Source: Plasmopara viticola (taxonomy: Eukaryota; Oomycota; Peronosporomycetes; Peronosporales; Peronosporaceae). From it: a DNA stretch of 64,000 nt. Position 1 is the stretch's first letter. Each line of letters opens with the position of its first letter. The position numbers and the translations under genes are program-made. Below the pieces are notes generated by a model. The model did not search any database. It was given only the letters and a program-made list of their open reading frames with translations, and was not told where the DNA came from. Where the stretch lies: NCBI GenBank assembly GCA_001695595.3, contig MBPM02000123.1, forward strand, positions 62,001-126,000, written 5' to 3'. Shown here one piece after another: positions 11,902 through 21,868 of this stretch.

Positions 11902-14056
11902 CTAGATGCTATTTTTGAATAGTTTCGGTTTACCACGAGTAATACCAGGTATTTCAACCATAGCAGATGGGTATAGACTAACAGCATCGAAATCAGCAAG
12001 CTTATGTCTGATATGATGCTTTTGATTATCACGAGTCATTACTCTACCTCCGACCGTAGCTTCACGCATAAAGCCAAGTAATACTGAATTCATCTCATAG
12101 CAACCATCAAAGCATCCTTCGTTGTGTTGGTATGCGATTGATAGAGACGACACACTTAGAAAACGATATACGTCTAGATTGTACTCTGTGTGTACCATTC
12201 GTCTAAATGCCTCGAAACATACCTTCAATACATCTACATCTCTATTACAGTAATGGGTTGCATACATCTCACAATCGAATGTGTTGTTAATGATAGCGCC
12301 GATCTGTGATGCGTTTTTAATTAGAGTGTCTTTATCACTATAAGAGTCTAAGTATTCAAGCGGCCATTTGGATTTATAGTCATGATCGTTAATCAATTTG
12401 TGTGGAAAGCACTCTTTCTCTATTCCTAAATGTTTAGTTGCGCTTTTGAACATCTCAGGTAGTTTTTCCTGCGAGGAAACTCATAGTATCTTTGATGACA
12501 ATATCACGCCCTCTATAAGAACCAGTTGCTTGTTTTAGTTTAGTGCCTTGATCAATTAAATTAGTGTATTTTGAGTCGTAGGTCAGATACTTTAATATGA
12601 AACGAGAATCGAATCCAGCATTATGCGCCCAAAGAAGATTACAAGTATGACATGGAAGCTCATCAAGGAATTTAACTACACAATCGAATCCATATATGTT
12701 TTTTGTCTGACTGAAATTTGGAATAGGAAACTTATTAATAGTAGTATCCACACTTGCAATGCAATATGACACAGCATAAGGAATGTGTTTACCATCCTTA
12801 ACAAGTGTTTCGAAATCGAAATAAACAATATTGTATTTTGTTTCTTCTACAAACTTTCTTTGATGTTCAATGTACTTTCTGAATGGTGCATAACCGAGAT
12901 TTAACTCTTTACCTTCTACACGTCCGATTTCTCTAAAATTACTATCACCAAAATCTTCATCATTTAACTCTCTAACCTCTTGATACTTGTTATTGAGTAG
13001 CATAGGAACATTTCGTTGAGTAATCGTTTCCAAATGTGTATCGCGATAATGATATAGATAACTGATAACCTCATAGCTATTAAGAAATTTTATTTGTTTG
13101 TTGTTGAATGAAGCCTTTCCATTTTTAACAAAAAAATCAGTTCGTTTATGTTGATCTACTAATTCAGGATGATTGAGAGCTGCTTTAGTAATATTAGTTT
13201 GTTTAATAGCAAATAGATGCTCTCCAACAGATCCTAATTTGATAACATTAGAGCTTTTAATACCATATAGAGAAATGTTATTATCAGCTCGACCTGTATC
13301 TTTGTTTGGATAGTATCGTTTAACTGAGATGTATAGATTAAAAGCATTAGCAGTCTTGCGAATGAAATCAACAGTGGCACCTGATTTAAACATTGACTGT
13401 GAGATTTGCTTAACAATTGTAGCATCTACACCTGCTTGCATCAAAGCATATAAGAAACAAGGGGTTTCTCTGTCATCATTTTTTTCAGAGCATTGTGTGT
13501 ATACTTGATATGCTTCCAGATTGTAATATGCTTTGGTTAGATAACGAAAGAAATTCTTTCTCTCAGAACGAGAGCGTTTTGGATTATTTAACCATTCAAC
13601 TTCTACTGATGTAGTTGGTAGTACTTCTAAATCTACATCTGCTCCAGAGCTGTATTGGTTCTCTTCATTGATAAATAGATTGTTGATGTTAATTAATCGA
13701 TCTTGTACGTGATATGATTTGACAACATCACCTTTCGAATCCTTTAAGTTAATTAAGAGTTTCTTATCAGCAGGTGCTACAATATCCTTTCTAATACGGT
13801 TGAATCGATTTAGTTGCATTTCAACATTACGCGATGTAGTATTGATAGATTTTAAAGCAGCATTGTCATTGTTAGCCTTGAAAGTTCTAATTGACTTAAT
13901 GATGGTCTTAGCTTTGGACTGCTTGAAAGCATTGACTGCTTTTTCCATAACATTTGTTGTAGACGTCCATTTAACATTTAAATTGTGTTTCTTGGCAAAC
14001 TTATATAGCTCACTTCGGTTCTTTTGTGATTTCTTAAGAGCATTCGAGACTGGCAT
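11902..14056 (-). pseudogene. polB: Protein-primed family-B DNA polymerase, frameshifted and C-terminally truncated
   Basis: The 533-codon upstream frame has a long N-terminal region, including an ETPCFLYALMQAGVD segment of a type common in polymerases of Polintons and related viruses, then exonuclease motifs: Exo I DFET (about residue 414) and Exo II NAGFDSRF (about 480). A single-base shift near 12470 moves reading into the 183-codon frame at 12453-11902. That frame has Exo III-like YCNRDVD and polymerase motif A DFDAVSLYPSAM. The protein then stops at 11902, where arm A begins; motifs B (K..NS.YG-type) and C (DTD-type) are absent. In a Polinton the polymerase copies the element from protein-primed linear ends. 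AT-rich composition and codon use differ from the neighbouring host genes. Non-functional here. Confidence 0.85.
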
Positions 14057-14160
14057 TTTGAAAATGTCTTTGTATACTAAATAAATTGTAGTTCAAGATA
14101 ACAATGTCTTTGTATATATTGTGATTTATATTGTTTTCAAACAAAAAAAATATTGTTTCA

Positions 14161-14349
14161 TTATTGTTGGATAGTGTTTTGTTTTTCTAGTTTATCAGCC
14201 TTGTATTTTTCTTTCCTGTCTTCCCTATGTGCTCGATCATATTCTCTTTGTTTCTGTAGAAGTTTTTCTCTATGCTTTTCATAGTATCGCTTCTTCGCTG
14301 CAGTAATTGAAGCCTTGTTGCGTTCGTAGGATTCTTTAGTATAAACCAT
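14161..14349 (-). CDS. Small basic, charged protein of the Polinton-like element
   Basis: 62 codons starting MVYTKESYERNKASITAAKK, very rich in Lys, Arg and Glu and likely helical throughout. It is transcribed toward polB, about 100 bases upstream of it, and lies between polB and the terminal inverted repeat. Similar short KRYYEKHREK-type proteins occur in large DNA viruses and their relatives, but no function is assigned. It could also be an N-terminal remnant of a longer gene. Confidence 0.55.
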   Translation of the reverse strand: MVYTKESYERNKASITAAKKRYYEKHREKLLQKQREYDRAHREDRKEKYKADKLEKQNTIQQ

Positions 14350-14399
14350 TTTTATCTTGTTATACTATTGTACTTTTTTCTTGAGATAGAATGATATTT

Positions 14400-14791
14400 A
14401 TTTATTTGTTTCTAACCAGTTTTTATGTTTTGCTCTCTTCAAATGTTGTTTACCAGCACAATCACAACTGATTTTTTAATTTTGTTTATCTTTATTCATT
14501 TCAAAATACATCTTTGACTAAAGAGGATATTATCGTTACTCTAAGTGCTTCAGGTTAATAGAAATGTTGTTTGTCTGTGAGGGTAATGATGGAAGGTTTA
14601 GAGGTGTGTTTTTTATATAGGGATGAGATTAATGCTTACGGGTAATTGGGTTGATGATTTGTCTGTGGGTTAAGGATGATGGGTTTAGAGGGTAGTTCTT
14701 ATATAGGATAGAGATTTAGCTGTGGGAGAAACATGAAGGTTAAAGCGGCAGTTTGGGCCGAAGGCTCGAATGCCGCTTTAAGGTATATACT
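14400..14791 (-). repeat. Terminal inverted repeat of Polinton-like element (PolB end)
   Basis: The reverse complement matches 58005-58396 with only scattered differences. Read inward from the end it begins AGTATATACC, then the nested hairpin, two copies of acagacaaa, two TATA-like blocks, and the tract ending at the first gene. A start with AG and a length of several hundred bases fit Polinton/Maverick termini. Confidence 0.8.
14736..14784. repeat. Nested palindrome inside the terminal repeat
   Basis: An 11-base stem (ttaaagcggca ... tgccgctttaa) encloses a smaller hairpin (gcc-gaa-ggc). The same structure is at 58013-58060. It could be a replication or packaging signal of the element, or a transcription end; only the symmetry is seen. 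Confidence 0.7.
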
Positions 14792-14797
14792 CCCCTC
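14792..14797. repeat. Putative 6-bp target-site duplication CCCCTC (right side)
   Basis: Directly outside the terminal repeat. The same hexamer in the same orientation directly precedes the other terminal repeat at 57999-58004. Confidence 0.65.
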
Positions 14798-15189
14798 TAT
14801 CACTGTGTTCCCACTTCCCAAGCGACAGTGTCCTTGGACGGCCTCGAAAAAGGTCCGCCTCGCACTTGATTCTTTGAATTGCAGGATGAAACTATAAAAG
14901 AGATTTTAATTCGCTTTTTGAAAGTAGTACGGCCACAGACAAGCTCGCTTCGCCTGAATCTCATTGATTGTACAATCAGATTCAAAGACTCACCCCCTAG
15001 CTCAATTCCAATCCTAAAAAACTTATGTAATGCCTAGTAAAGCAGCTTTGGCAGCAAGCTGGAGCACATAACCTATGCTTGTAACGAGAGACAGATGGTG
15101 TGAACTTATGCTTCGCTCGTAGCTGACTAGAGCCGCACAATCGACAGTAAGGGTAAGCTGATCGATTAGAAAGATCTAAGAATTCATGC

Positions 15190-17470
15190 TGGATGAGTGG
15201 ATGTTATACATTATTGGAGCTTAGCCCCTGAGAGCTTGACAGCCTCGAAAAGTGAGCCATCAACGCTGGACATATGTCTGTCCATCAAAATGTATGAGGG
15301 TGCAAAAAAAGCATTTTCGACAAAGCAATTGCGGTCGATAGTAAGGTTGACTGATGCTTTGCGAGAAAGCACCGTAATCGAGTCAGGTAAATGACGGCTC
15401 GAAAGATGTAAGGTTAAACTAGGTATGGCTGTAAAATGTGAGGATTTAACAGCACAGAGTCCTTTACGTAGACAAGTATGACTTGATGTTAGGCACGCCG
15501 TGGTAAAGAGAAAACACGAACTTTAAATAAATTGACGAGGCAGGGACATAGACGCCAGCCACTTAGACCCATGCACTAAGTCTTTGGTGGCACACCTGTT
15601 GCGTACGAATTCTTGAAGAGAAAACCTAGTCTCGAGGTAATCATGAAAATTAATGTAGTAAACCACCTGCCGAAGCCCCTAAGATAGCATTTCTATAAAA
15701 ATATTACAGTGCTTCCATCTTAAAAAAAACTGTAAGCGGGTATTATAGTCATGTGAGTCACTGACTAACATTAATCTGTAGGTGGGTTGTCAAATTTGGT
15801 TGAAGAAACTCTGCAAGTATACACCTTAGGTCCAGGACAACACAGCTTCTCGGGTACGTAAGCTAGTACCACCACGGTCGAGTAACAGCATTCTTTTAGT
15901 AGCATAGTGGAAGACATTTGACCACAAATAGATAGCGAAGTACCAGAATCAGGCTACATTGAAGCGGTGAAATAGAATGAGGATGCAACAAGAAAGCGAC
16001 TTCTGGAATCCTTGTGGCTGCCGAAGAGACCGTATATAGTGAATGTTGATCCTGACTGGTCGCTGTGTTCCTTCAGAGGAGATGTAAGAGTGATAGAACC
16101 TCGAAGTAACTGAAGTTACTAAACTCTTGCGTAAATTAAAGCCGGAAGTATGTCATCAACAAAAATACAAACTTTCTTGAGGATACAAACGAATTTTCCA
16201 TTCTAGACAAAGCTTTGTTGGATCTGCCTTTCAGGCAGTGTACGTCTCACCTTGAATTAGAAAATCTGAAAAAAAGCCAAGGATTTGGTATAACAGAAAT
16301 CCTTGGATGTGGTCTGCCGGCAAAGCTTCAACAAGACATAGAAGTTAGTCCCGAGATCGACCTCATTCCAGGCACGAAGTTTTGTGCCACAAGGCAATGG
16401 CCACTGCTACGAATACAGTAAAACCTTTTTCGCTGTTAAGGAAAGCAAGTCATAGTGCTGACTTTGTACTCACTTCTTACTAGGAAGTGGAGACTGGCTC
16501 ATGCTTATAAACAGCTAAACGGTGCAACGGTCTTGCACAAACACTCATTCTTAGGACGTGCTGCTTAAGAACACGTCTAGGTGCAGGTTGTGTATTGCAA
16601 AGAAAGAAGTCATTAACTTGGAATGAGGGAGTCGGATGTAATTTTCACGGCAGTTAAGGCACCTAGCAGTATGCTGTGAGATTATCTAATTACGTCACAA
16701 GTGCTACAAAGCTCTCCAGAGATTGAGCGCTTTGTCACGGTCCCACCATATCATTTTTTTGCCCGGACCTGTATCGATAACTTTGCATATAGCCGCTCTG
16801 AAATTTACATAGGCCATCTAAAGCACGTTGCCAAGGTCTTGTTCCATCAACTTTACGCGAAGATTGTATTTGCGGCAGTAGATAAAAAGTGTTCGGCAGT
16901 TTAGCATAAATTGAGCATTCCCCGAAAATATGGAAGCTGTCTCTGACCGACACCACGATTTTAAAAGGAATTGAGAAGCTTGAGACAAATTCCTATTTGC
17001 ACAAGTTAAGTACTGACAATACTAGTCTCACAGGTCGGTTAAAAGGAAGCTGAGAGTCTGCACAGGATGCTTTGATACCATCCAGGAGTATCTCCAGCAG
17101 GCAACTAGTCTAGCCTTTTTGGACTTGATAAAGCCGTTTTGCACCGTTCGCAAAGCTGCCGACTATACCATCGGCTGCACAGTTTGATGAAATGATTAGG
17201 AAAAACAGGATCAAGTCATCTTGTTCAGGTCGAGGCATCTCGAATTGCCTAGCAAATTTATTTGCCTTTGATCGAACAGAGCTTTATGTCCTAGTGCATC
17301 TTTTAGACTTAATGACAATGCATCATGAGGACGACGGTAAACATGCATCACTCATGACAAATGTGTCGTCATTCATCGTAAATTTTCAACATGAATGCAA
17401 GCCCAAAATAGACAATAATCTTCCCTCCGCGCAAAACTGGCCCATATTAGTAGAATTGACATAACGCATA
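15190..17470 (+). mobile_element. Heavily decayed Ty3/Gypsy pol relic
   Basis: Broken plus-strand frames carry phrases like those of oomycete Gypsy polyproteins. EIDLIPGTKFCATRQWPL at 16342-16397 resembles the RT entry region. SRSEIYIGHLKHVAKVLF at about 16791-16844 resembles the segment after the RT YFDD box. KAADYTIGCTV near 17150-17185 resembles the RNase H start. Stops and shifts separate them, and no LTR pair could be recognised. No coding capacity is left. Confidence 0.55.
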
Positions 17471-19999
17471 TAAGCGAATGTCAATTCTTAGTATGCGGTC
17501 GTTGGAACGGCTCAGACACGACTGCCTGATGGCAATCGTAATTCGGGATCTGAAGCAACAAGCATTTCCTGAGTAAGCCGCGGTCTTTTGGCGGCTCGTT
17601 GGGATACGGTAGGACCTGATCTCGGATCTTACGTTTTACGACGCCTGACTTGGCATTATGCCAAGCCAAGACATACGAAAGGCATGTTGTGTTCCGTCTC
17701 AAACTTCAACTTCAAGAACGACTTATTTGATGCAAAGTTTATTCTTATCTATACTTCAGCATAAGTACTTGATTCAGCTCCTCTAAATATGCATGTGATA
17801 AATTAAGCTGAACCAACCAGCTAGCAGAAAGGGCTACCTCCATCCCTCAGGATGCGTCTAATACAAGCTCTGTGCCCGCAACTAAGGAGCGTCCGTCCGT
17901 ACAGCCGTTCTAAAAAATGTTCGCCCGACAAAGATCGACCAAGGCAATGAGGGCTGTTGTGGAGCCTCACCCACAGCAGCGAGGAGGACATGCATATCGT
18001 TATGCTTCGCCCAATTGTCCATAGAAACTAGCATCTGCGTGCGATGTATAGGGCAATCACTCGTTAGATTTTTGCGTTCAAGTGCCACCAAGAAACCTCA
18101 GCTCATTGTAACGTTGTCAAGATTGCCAAGTTACCTGAGTGTACGCCTAAAAGATATTAGACTTGAAGTCAGATCCACGGATTGCGCGAAGGAAAAGCGC
18201 TGTAAAGCTTTATGGTTCTAACCCGCATTTGTTGATAACATTAACAGAAGTAGGACAAAGAGGAAAATGGTAAAGTCCAAAAAGACAGCTCCCGGTAAAT
18301 CCTCGGGTGGATATAGTAAACGAAGTCATCAACGCAGTAGGCGGTGGCTATGTGATTCGCCCATCAACGCAAATCGTCGTCTCTTAAGAAATTAGGAGCT
18401 ACAATTAGTGAAAGACGACGAGATTTTACTTGCCGGTCGATGCAAGCCATGGCACCGACTTGTACTCCTAATTTCTTAGCACGCCTCGAAAACTTTCCTA
18501 TGACAGCTCTTCGTGTGCAAGTCATGAAAGTAACTCTATCAAAAATTAGCCGTTGTATCAGCGCGATGTTACCGCAGCCATGGCCGTTCTTTTTGCATCG
18601 CATCAAATTCCGTATTGATTATTAGTCGGCATCATAAGAAGCCAGTGAACCTCACCCGGTCAAGAGTACTCTACGATACTAGTTAGCATTGTAACCACCA
18701 TCACCACAATTCAATGAGAAAAATTATTGTGAGACTGAGTCATCGTTTAAAGTATTGAGACTCGAAATACTTTACATCCGGGAGCTTAGAATGAAACATA
18801 TTTACTTAAAAAGGCGTTTAATACGCCTATATCCCTAGAGAGAGGTAAGAAGACGGGTCGTTCACCAAATCTTTCAGCGTGTTTCCTCTGTGCAAGGTGA
18901 AATGGGATCCCGATTAATCTGGTTGCATCTATAGTCAATTTCCCATCCACACGACAACATTGACCATCCAAATCCTCGCAAAGGCTCCAAAATAGGTATG
19001 TTTTTATCTGTCGAACGAGCAGTTCGTGCTGCTTATAAGGCTTTCTAGCTTATATGGGCGCGAGGTGATTGCATTTGTAGCCCTTCCTGTCACCAAAAGG
19101 CTCCGTGACTGGGATCGTTTTGTGCGAGCCAAAATCGATAGGGTTGAGATTGTGGGAGTGAGCTATCCAGTCAACGCGACCACTTCGGAGAAGTCGGTCG
19201 GCGCGTACGAGGTGTCGATAAAGGAAAAATCCTGCATGAATACAAATACAGAACTCTAAATCTTATACGCAATAAATAAGGAGCATATCTTTCGACTTCG
19301 TGTACATGTAGTGGCCAGAACTTGACACCCATTTAAGGTGACTAGTCTCGACTTTTACATAAGCGACCCTTTGGACATGTAAAGACGGAAAAGTCATCTT
19401 AAGTCCAGCCGGTAGTGCTTGTACTCATCAAGACCGTCGAGATTATTTTTTATATGTTCAGTGCTTCTTTGCATACCTTCGATAGCGGAAGTTTAATCGA
19501 TAATCCGTCTTCTCAAGACAGGAGTCGCTATACGTATGCATCGAACAAATCAAGCCATGAACGACGCTCTGACTTAATCGATCTGTGCCGACAATTCGGT
19601 GATGTTGCCGGTCTATAAGGCTCGCCAAGATCCTTGTTGGGCTGCTGATGCTTTCAGGGTGTAGAGACGTCGTTTACAAAACCCACCCGTGTTTAAGCAC
19701 AAACGCTCAATTCTATCTCACTTGGCTGCATTCTCCGTTGGAGTTGCTTCATTCTCGTGTCCTTATACATACAAGATAATATGGCGACTTCGACAAAGCA
19801 GAGTTGACCACCACTTTTTAGTGCAAAACATAATCACTATGCAGATTATTACTCATCAAAAGATTCAGTCTCCGTGTACCTAATTCTAATCTTCCTTTAT
19901 GTGAGACTGCACTGGCTATACCGAGTCTGCCCGCTCCTATACTCCACCACTCACAAGTCGATTTTGTGTCCCAGCCTTAGAGTCCCCTGTACTTAAATC
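17471..19999. other. Gene-poor stretch, nothing recognised
   Basis: Only short overlapping frames of 60-80 codons occur, none with a known domain. The tract probably consists of old transposon debris continuing from the Gypsy relic, but I cannot show that. Confidence 0.4.
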
Positions 20000-21868
20000 A
20001 TGAGTACCGCGCATAATGGAAGGCCAGGGGCCGTGGCCGCCACGCGCTGTGACGTCGATCGTCACGCAAAGGTGCAATTGCGACCCAAACGACAAGAAGC
20101 GGCGATCCATGGTGCGTTCATGGCCAAGCAGCCTCTTCGACCGTTCGACCAAACTATTGTCCAGTCCACCCAGCCACCGTCGACGACAGCGTCTTCACCG
20201 TCGGAGGCCTCGGTGCCATCGCACTCGACTCAGATGCAATCCCATGCAAGCCAAGAGCAACCGCTTCCTGTTTCAAATCCCTTTCAGCACCATCGACGTC
20301 GACGTCAGTCTCATGATCCGCGCACGGCGGCGCAAAAAGCGCTCGAAGCGCCTCGACGGTACTCGCAACACCAGCCGCGAGCGTCACCACGCGTCACGTT
20401 TGAGCGGCCTCGGCAACCGTCTGGCCACGCTTTGGCTACCAACAATCCTAGCGTACAAGGGGCCCAGGATGCGTCGGTACTTTTCCCCAGCGACTGTGAT
20501 TTGCAGGCACGACCGAGGCAAGCGATCTCAGCGATCGATGGATTGCAGCCAGTGCCCGTGCAACGCCTCAAGAGCTCGCCCGAGCCTCTGCAGACGAATG
20601 GCACGAGTGTCTTGCCAGAGAGTCAGCCCACGCAGACGTACGTTGAGCTCTCTCGTGTCCGTCGTCGTGAGATCATTGGTCGCGTGAACGATTCCGTGCA
20701 GGCCGTGATGGCGTCCATGCTGTCCGACAAATCCAAGCACGTCCAGTGGAAACCCAAGCTGCGGAAGAAGGACATTTCGTACTTTACGGACGAAGGGACA
20801 GTGAAGCTCGGCCAGACCCGGTTTTGTTGTGTGACCCACACGCACGCGACCGTCGACGAGATCATGAAGCTCTTTGTCGTGGCCGAGGACGAAAAGATGC
20901 AGCGCAACAACCGCGTCTTGTCCGATAATTTGTTAGAAGCGCGCATCCTGTCGGTGCTGCGTCGGCCGACCAAAGAGCGACCCATGAACTCGATCTATAT
21001 CCGGTACGCCTGCTACCAAACGCCTGGTCTCATGATGAACCGCAAGGTGTGCCTCGTAGTTGCCACGGACACGATTCGCCAGCCCGACGGCTCGATGATC
21101 GGCTACTGTCTATGGGATTCCATTGACGATTCAGAGTTTGCCGAAGCGCGCAACCAGCCAAATCTGCCATCCTGTACCATGTTTCGGTCGGGGTTTTTTC
21201 TCCGCCGGTCCGGTCGCGCAGCGTCTTTGAAAACCGATTCGAGGTCGACTAAAATCGTCTATATGATTGGGTTAGAATATGGAGGCTGGGTCCCGGGGTT
21301 CACGGCAAGATTGTTGATGGAAAAGTTTGGCGACAACCTCACGCGGTTGTGCTCGCACTTTCGTCGCAAGCAGTTGGACTCGCGGACATTTGTGATGAAG
21401 ACGCAATGGGAATCGAAAGTCGCTGCCAAGAGCTGTCACGAATGCAAGAAATTGTTCCACGTGCTCTCGACGCGCGTCAATTGCCACGCTTGTGGGCATG
21501 TGGTCTGTCGCGCTTGTGCCACGAAAGAGCAAGTGGAGTTGCATGCCGTGGGGCTTGTGCCCATGCACATTTGCTTTACGTGTCTCAAGAAAGCCGGCCT
21601 GCCCATCCCCTTGTTCCTGCAAAAGACGACGGGGGCGCCAAGGAGAAGGCGGTTGCAATCCGAGACTGCAGCCACTTCGCGCCCCACGACTCAAGTTTTA
21701 GCGCCGCCGCCGCCTCTTCCACGCTCGAAATCCGTCATTCAACGTGACTTTATTGAAGATGACGATGTCAAAGACGATGACGACGACACGGACACTGGTG
21801 AATGGGCATTCACAGCGTCGGGTAAGCCTTTTCGACCTAATCGAATAGAACGAGGAGACAAGTCGTAG
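20000..21868 (+). CDS. START-like / FYVE zinc-finger protein
   Basis: 622 codons, uninterrupted, GC-rich host-like codon use. Residues 1-200 are low-complexity (Ser/Pro/Gln/Arg-rich). Residues about 215-465 look like the START-like lipid-binding region found next to FYVE domains in many oomycete proteins. Residues about 476-532 form the FYVE-type finger, with paired cysteines CHEC, CHAC, CRAC and CFTC, but the basic patch has RVNCHACG in place of the canonical R(R/K)HHCR. The tail is acidic (EDDDVKDDDDDTD). FYVE fingers usually bind phosphatidylinositol-3-phosphate on endosomes; the altered patch makes that uncertain here. The ATG at 20000 begins the long frame; no signal peptide or membrane span is seen. 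It is a single gene without an obvious partner. Confidence 0.85.
   Translation: MSTAHNGRPGAVAATRCDVDRHAKVQLRPKRQEAAIHGAFMAKQPLRPFDQTIVQSTQPPSTTASSPSEASVPSHSTQMQSHASQEQPLPVSNPFQHHRRRRQSHDPRTAAQKALEAPRRYSQHQPRASPRVTFERPRQPSGHALATNNPSVQGAQDASVLFPSDCDLQARPRQAISAIDGLQPVPVQRLKSSPEPLQTNGTSVLPESQPTQTYVELSRVRRREIIGRVNDSVQAVMASMLSDKSKHVQWKPKLRKKDISYFTDEGTVKLGQTRFCCVTHTHATVDEIMKLFVVAEDEKMQRNNRVLSDNLLEARILSVLRRPTKERPMNSIYIRYACYQTPGLMMNRKVCLVVATDTIRQPDGSMIGYCLWDSIDDSEFAEARNQPNLPSCTMFRSGFFLRRSGRAASLKTDSRSTKIVYMIGLEYGGWVPGFTARLLMEKFGDNLTRLCSHFRRKQLDSRTFVMKTQWESKVAAKSCHECKKLFHVLSTRVNCHACGHVVCRACATKEQVELHAVGLVPMHICFTCLKKAGLPIPLFLQKTTGAPRRRRLQSETAATSRPTTQVLAPPPPLPRSKSVIQRDFIEDDDVKDDDDDTDTGEWAFTASGKPFRPNRIERGDKS

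Larger units (their letters stand above)
1..11905. repeat. Arm A of large inverted duplication
   Basis: Base 1 pairs with 44480 and base 11905 with 31769 on the opposite strand; the arm therefore reaches the left window edge and may continue beyond it. Landmarks appear in mirrored order in both arms: LINE derivative, copia element with the same target-site duplication, 141-bp tandem repeat, older copia relic. Removing the arm-specific insertion (341 bp here, 1161 bp in arm B) gives 11564 and 11551 bp. Differences seen by eye are scattered single bases and short indels, such as a 12-base difference near 4536. The inner edge (gtcaccctctag) abuts the truncated polB gene. Confidence 0.95.

Noticed and set aside
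14800..14985. 61-codon minus frame next to the terminal repeat
   Set aside because: Lies outside the Polinton end in flanking sequence, short, no motif.
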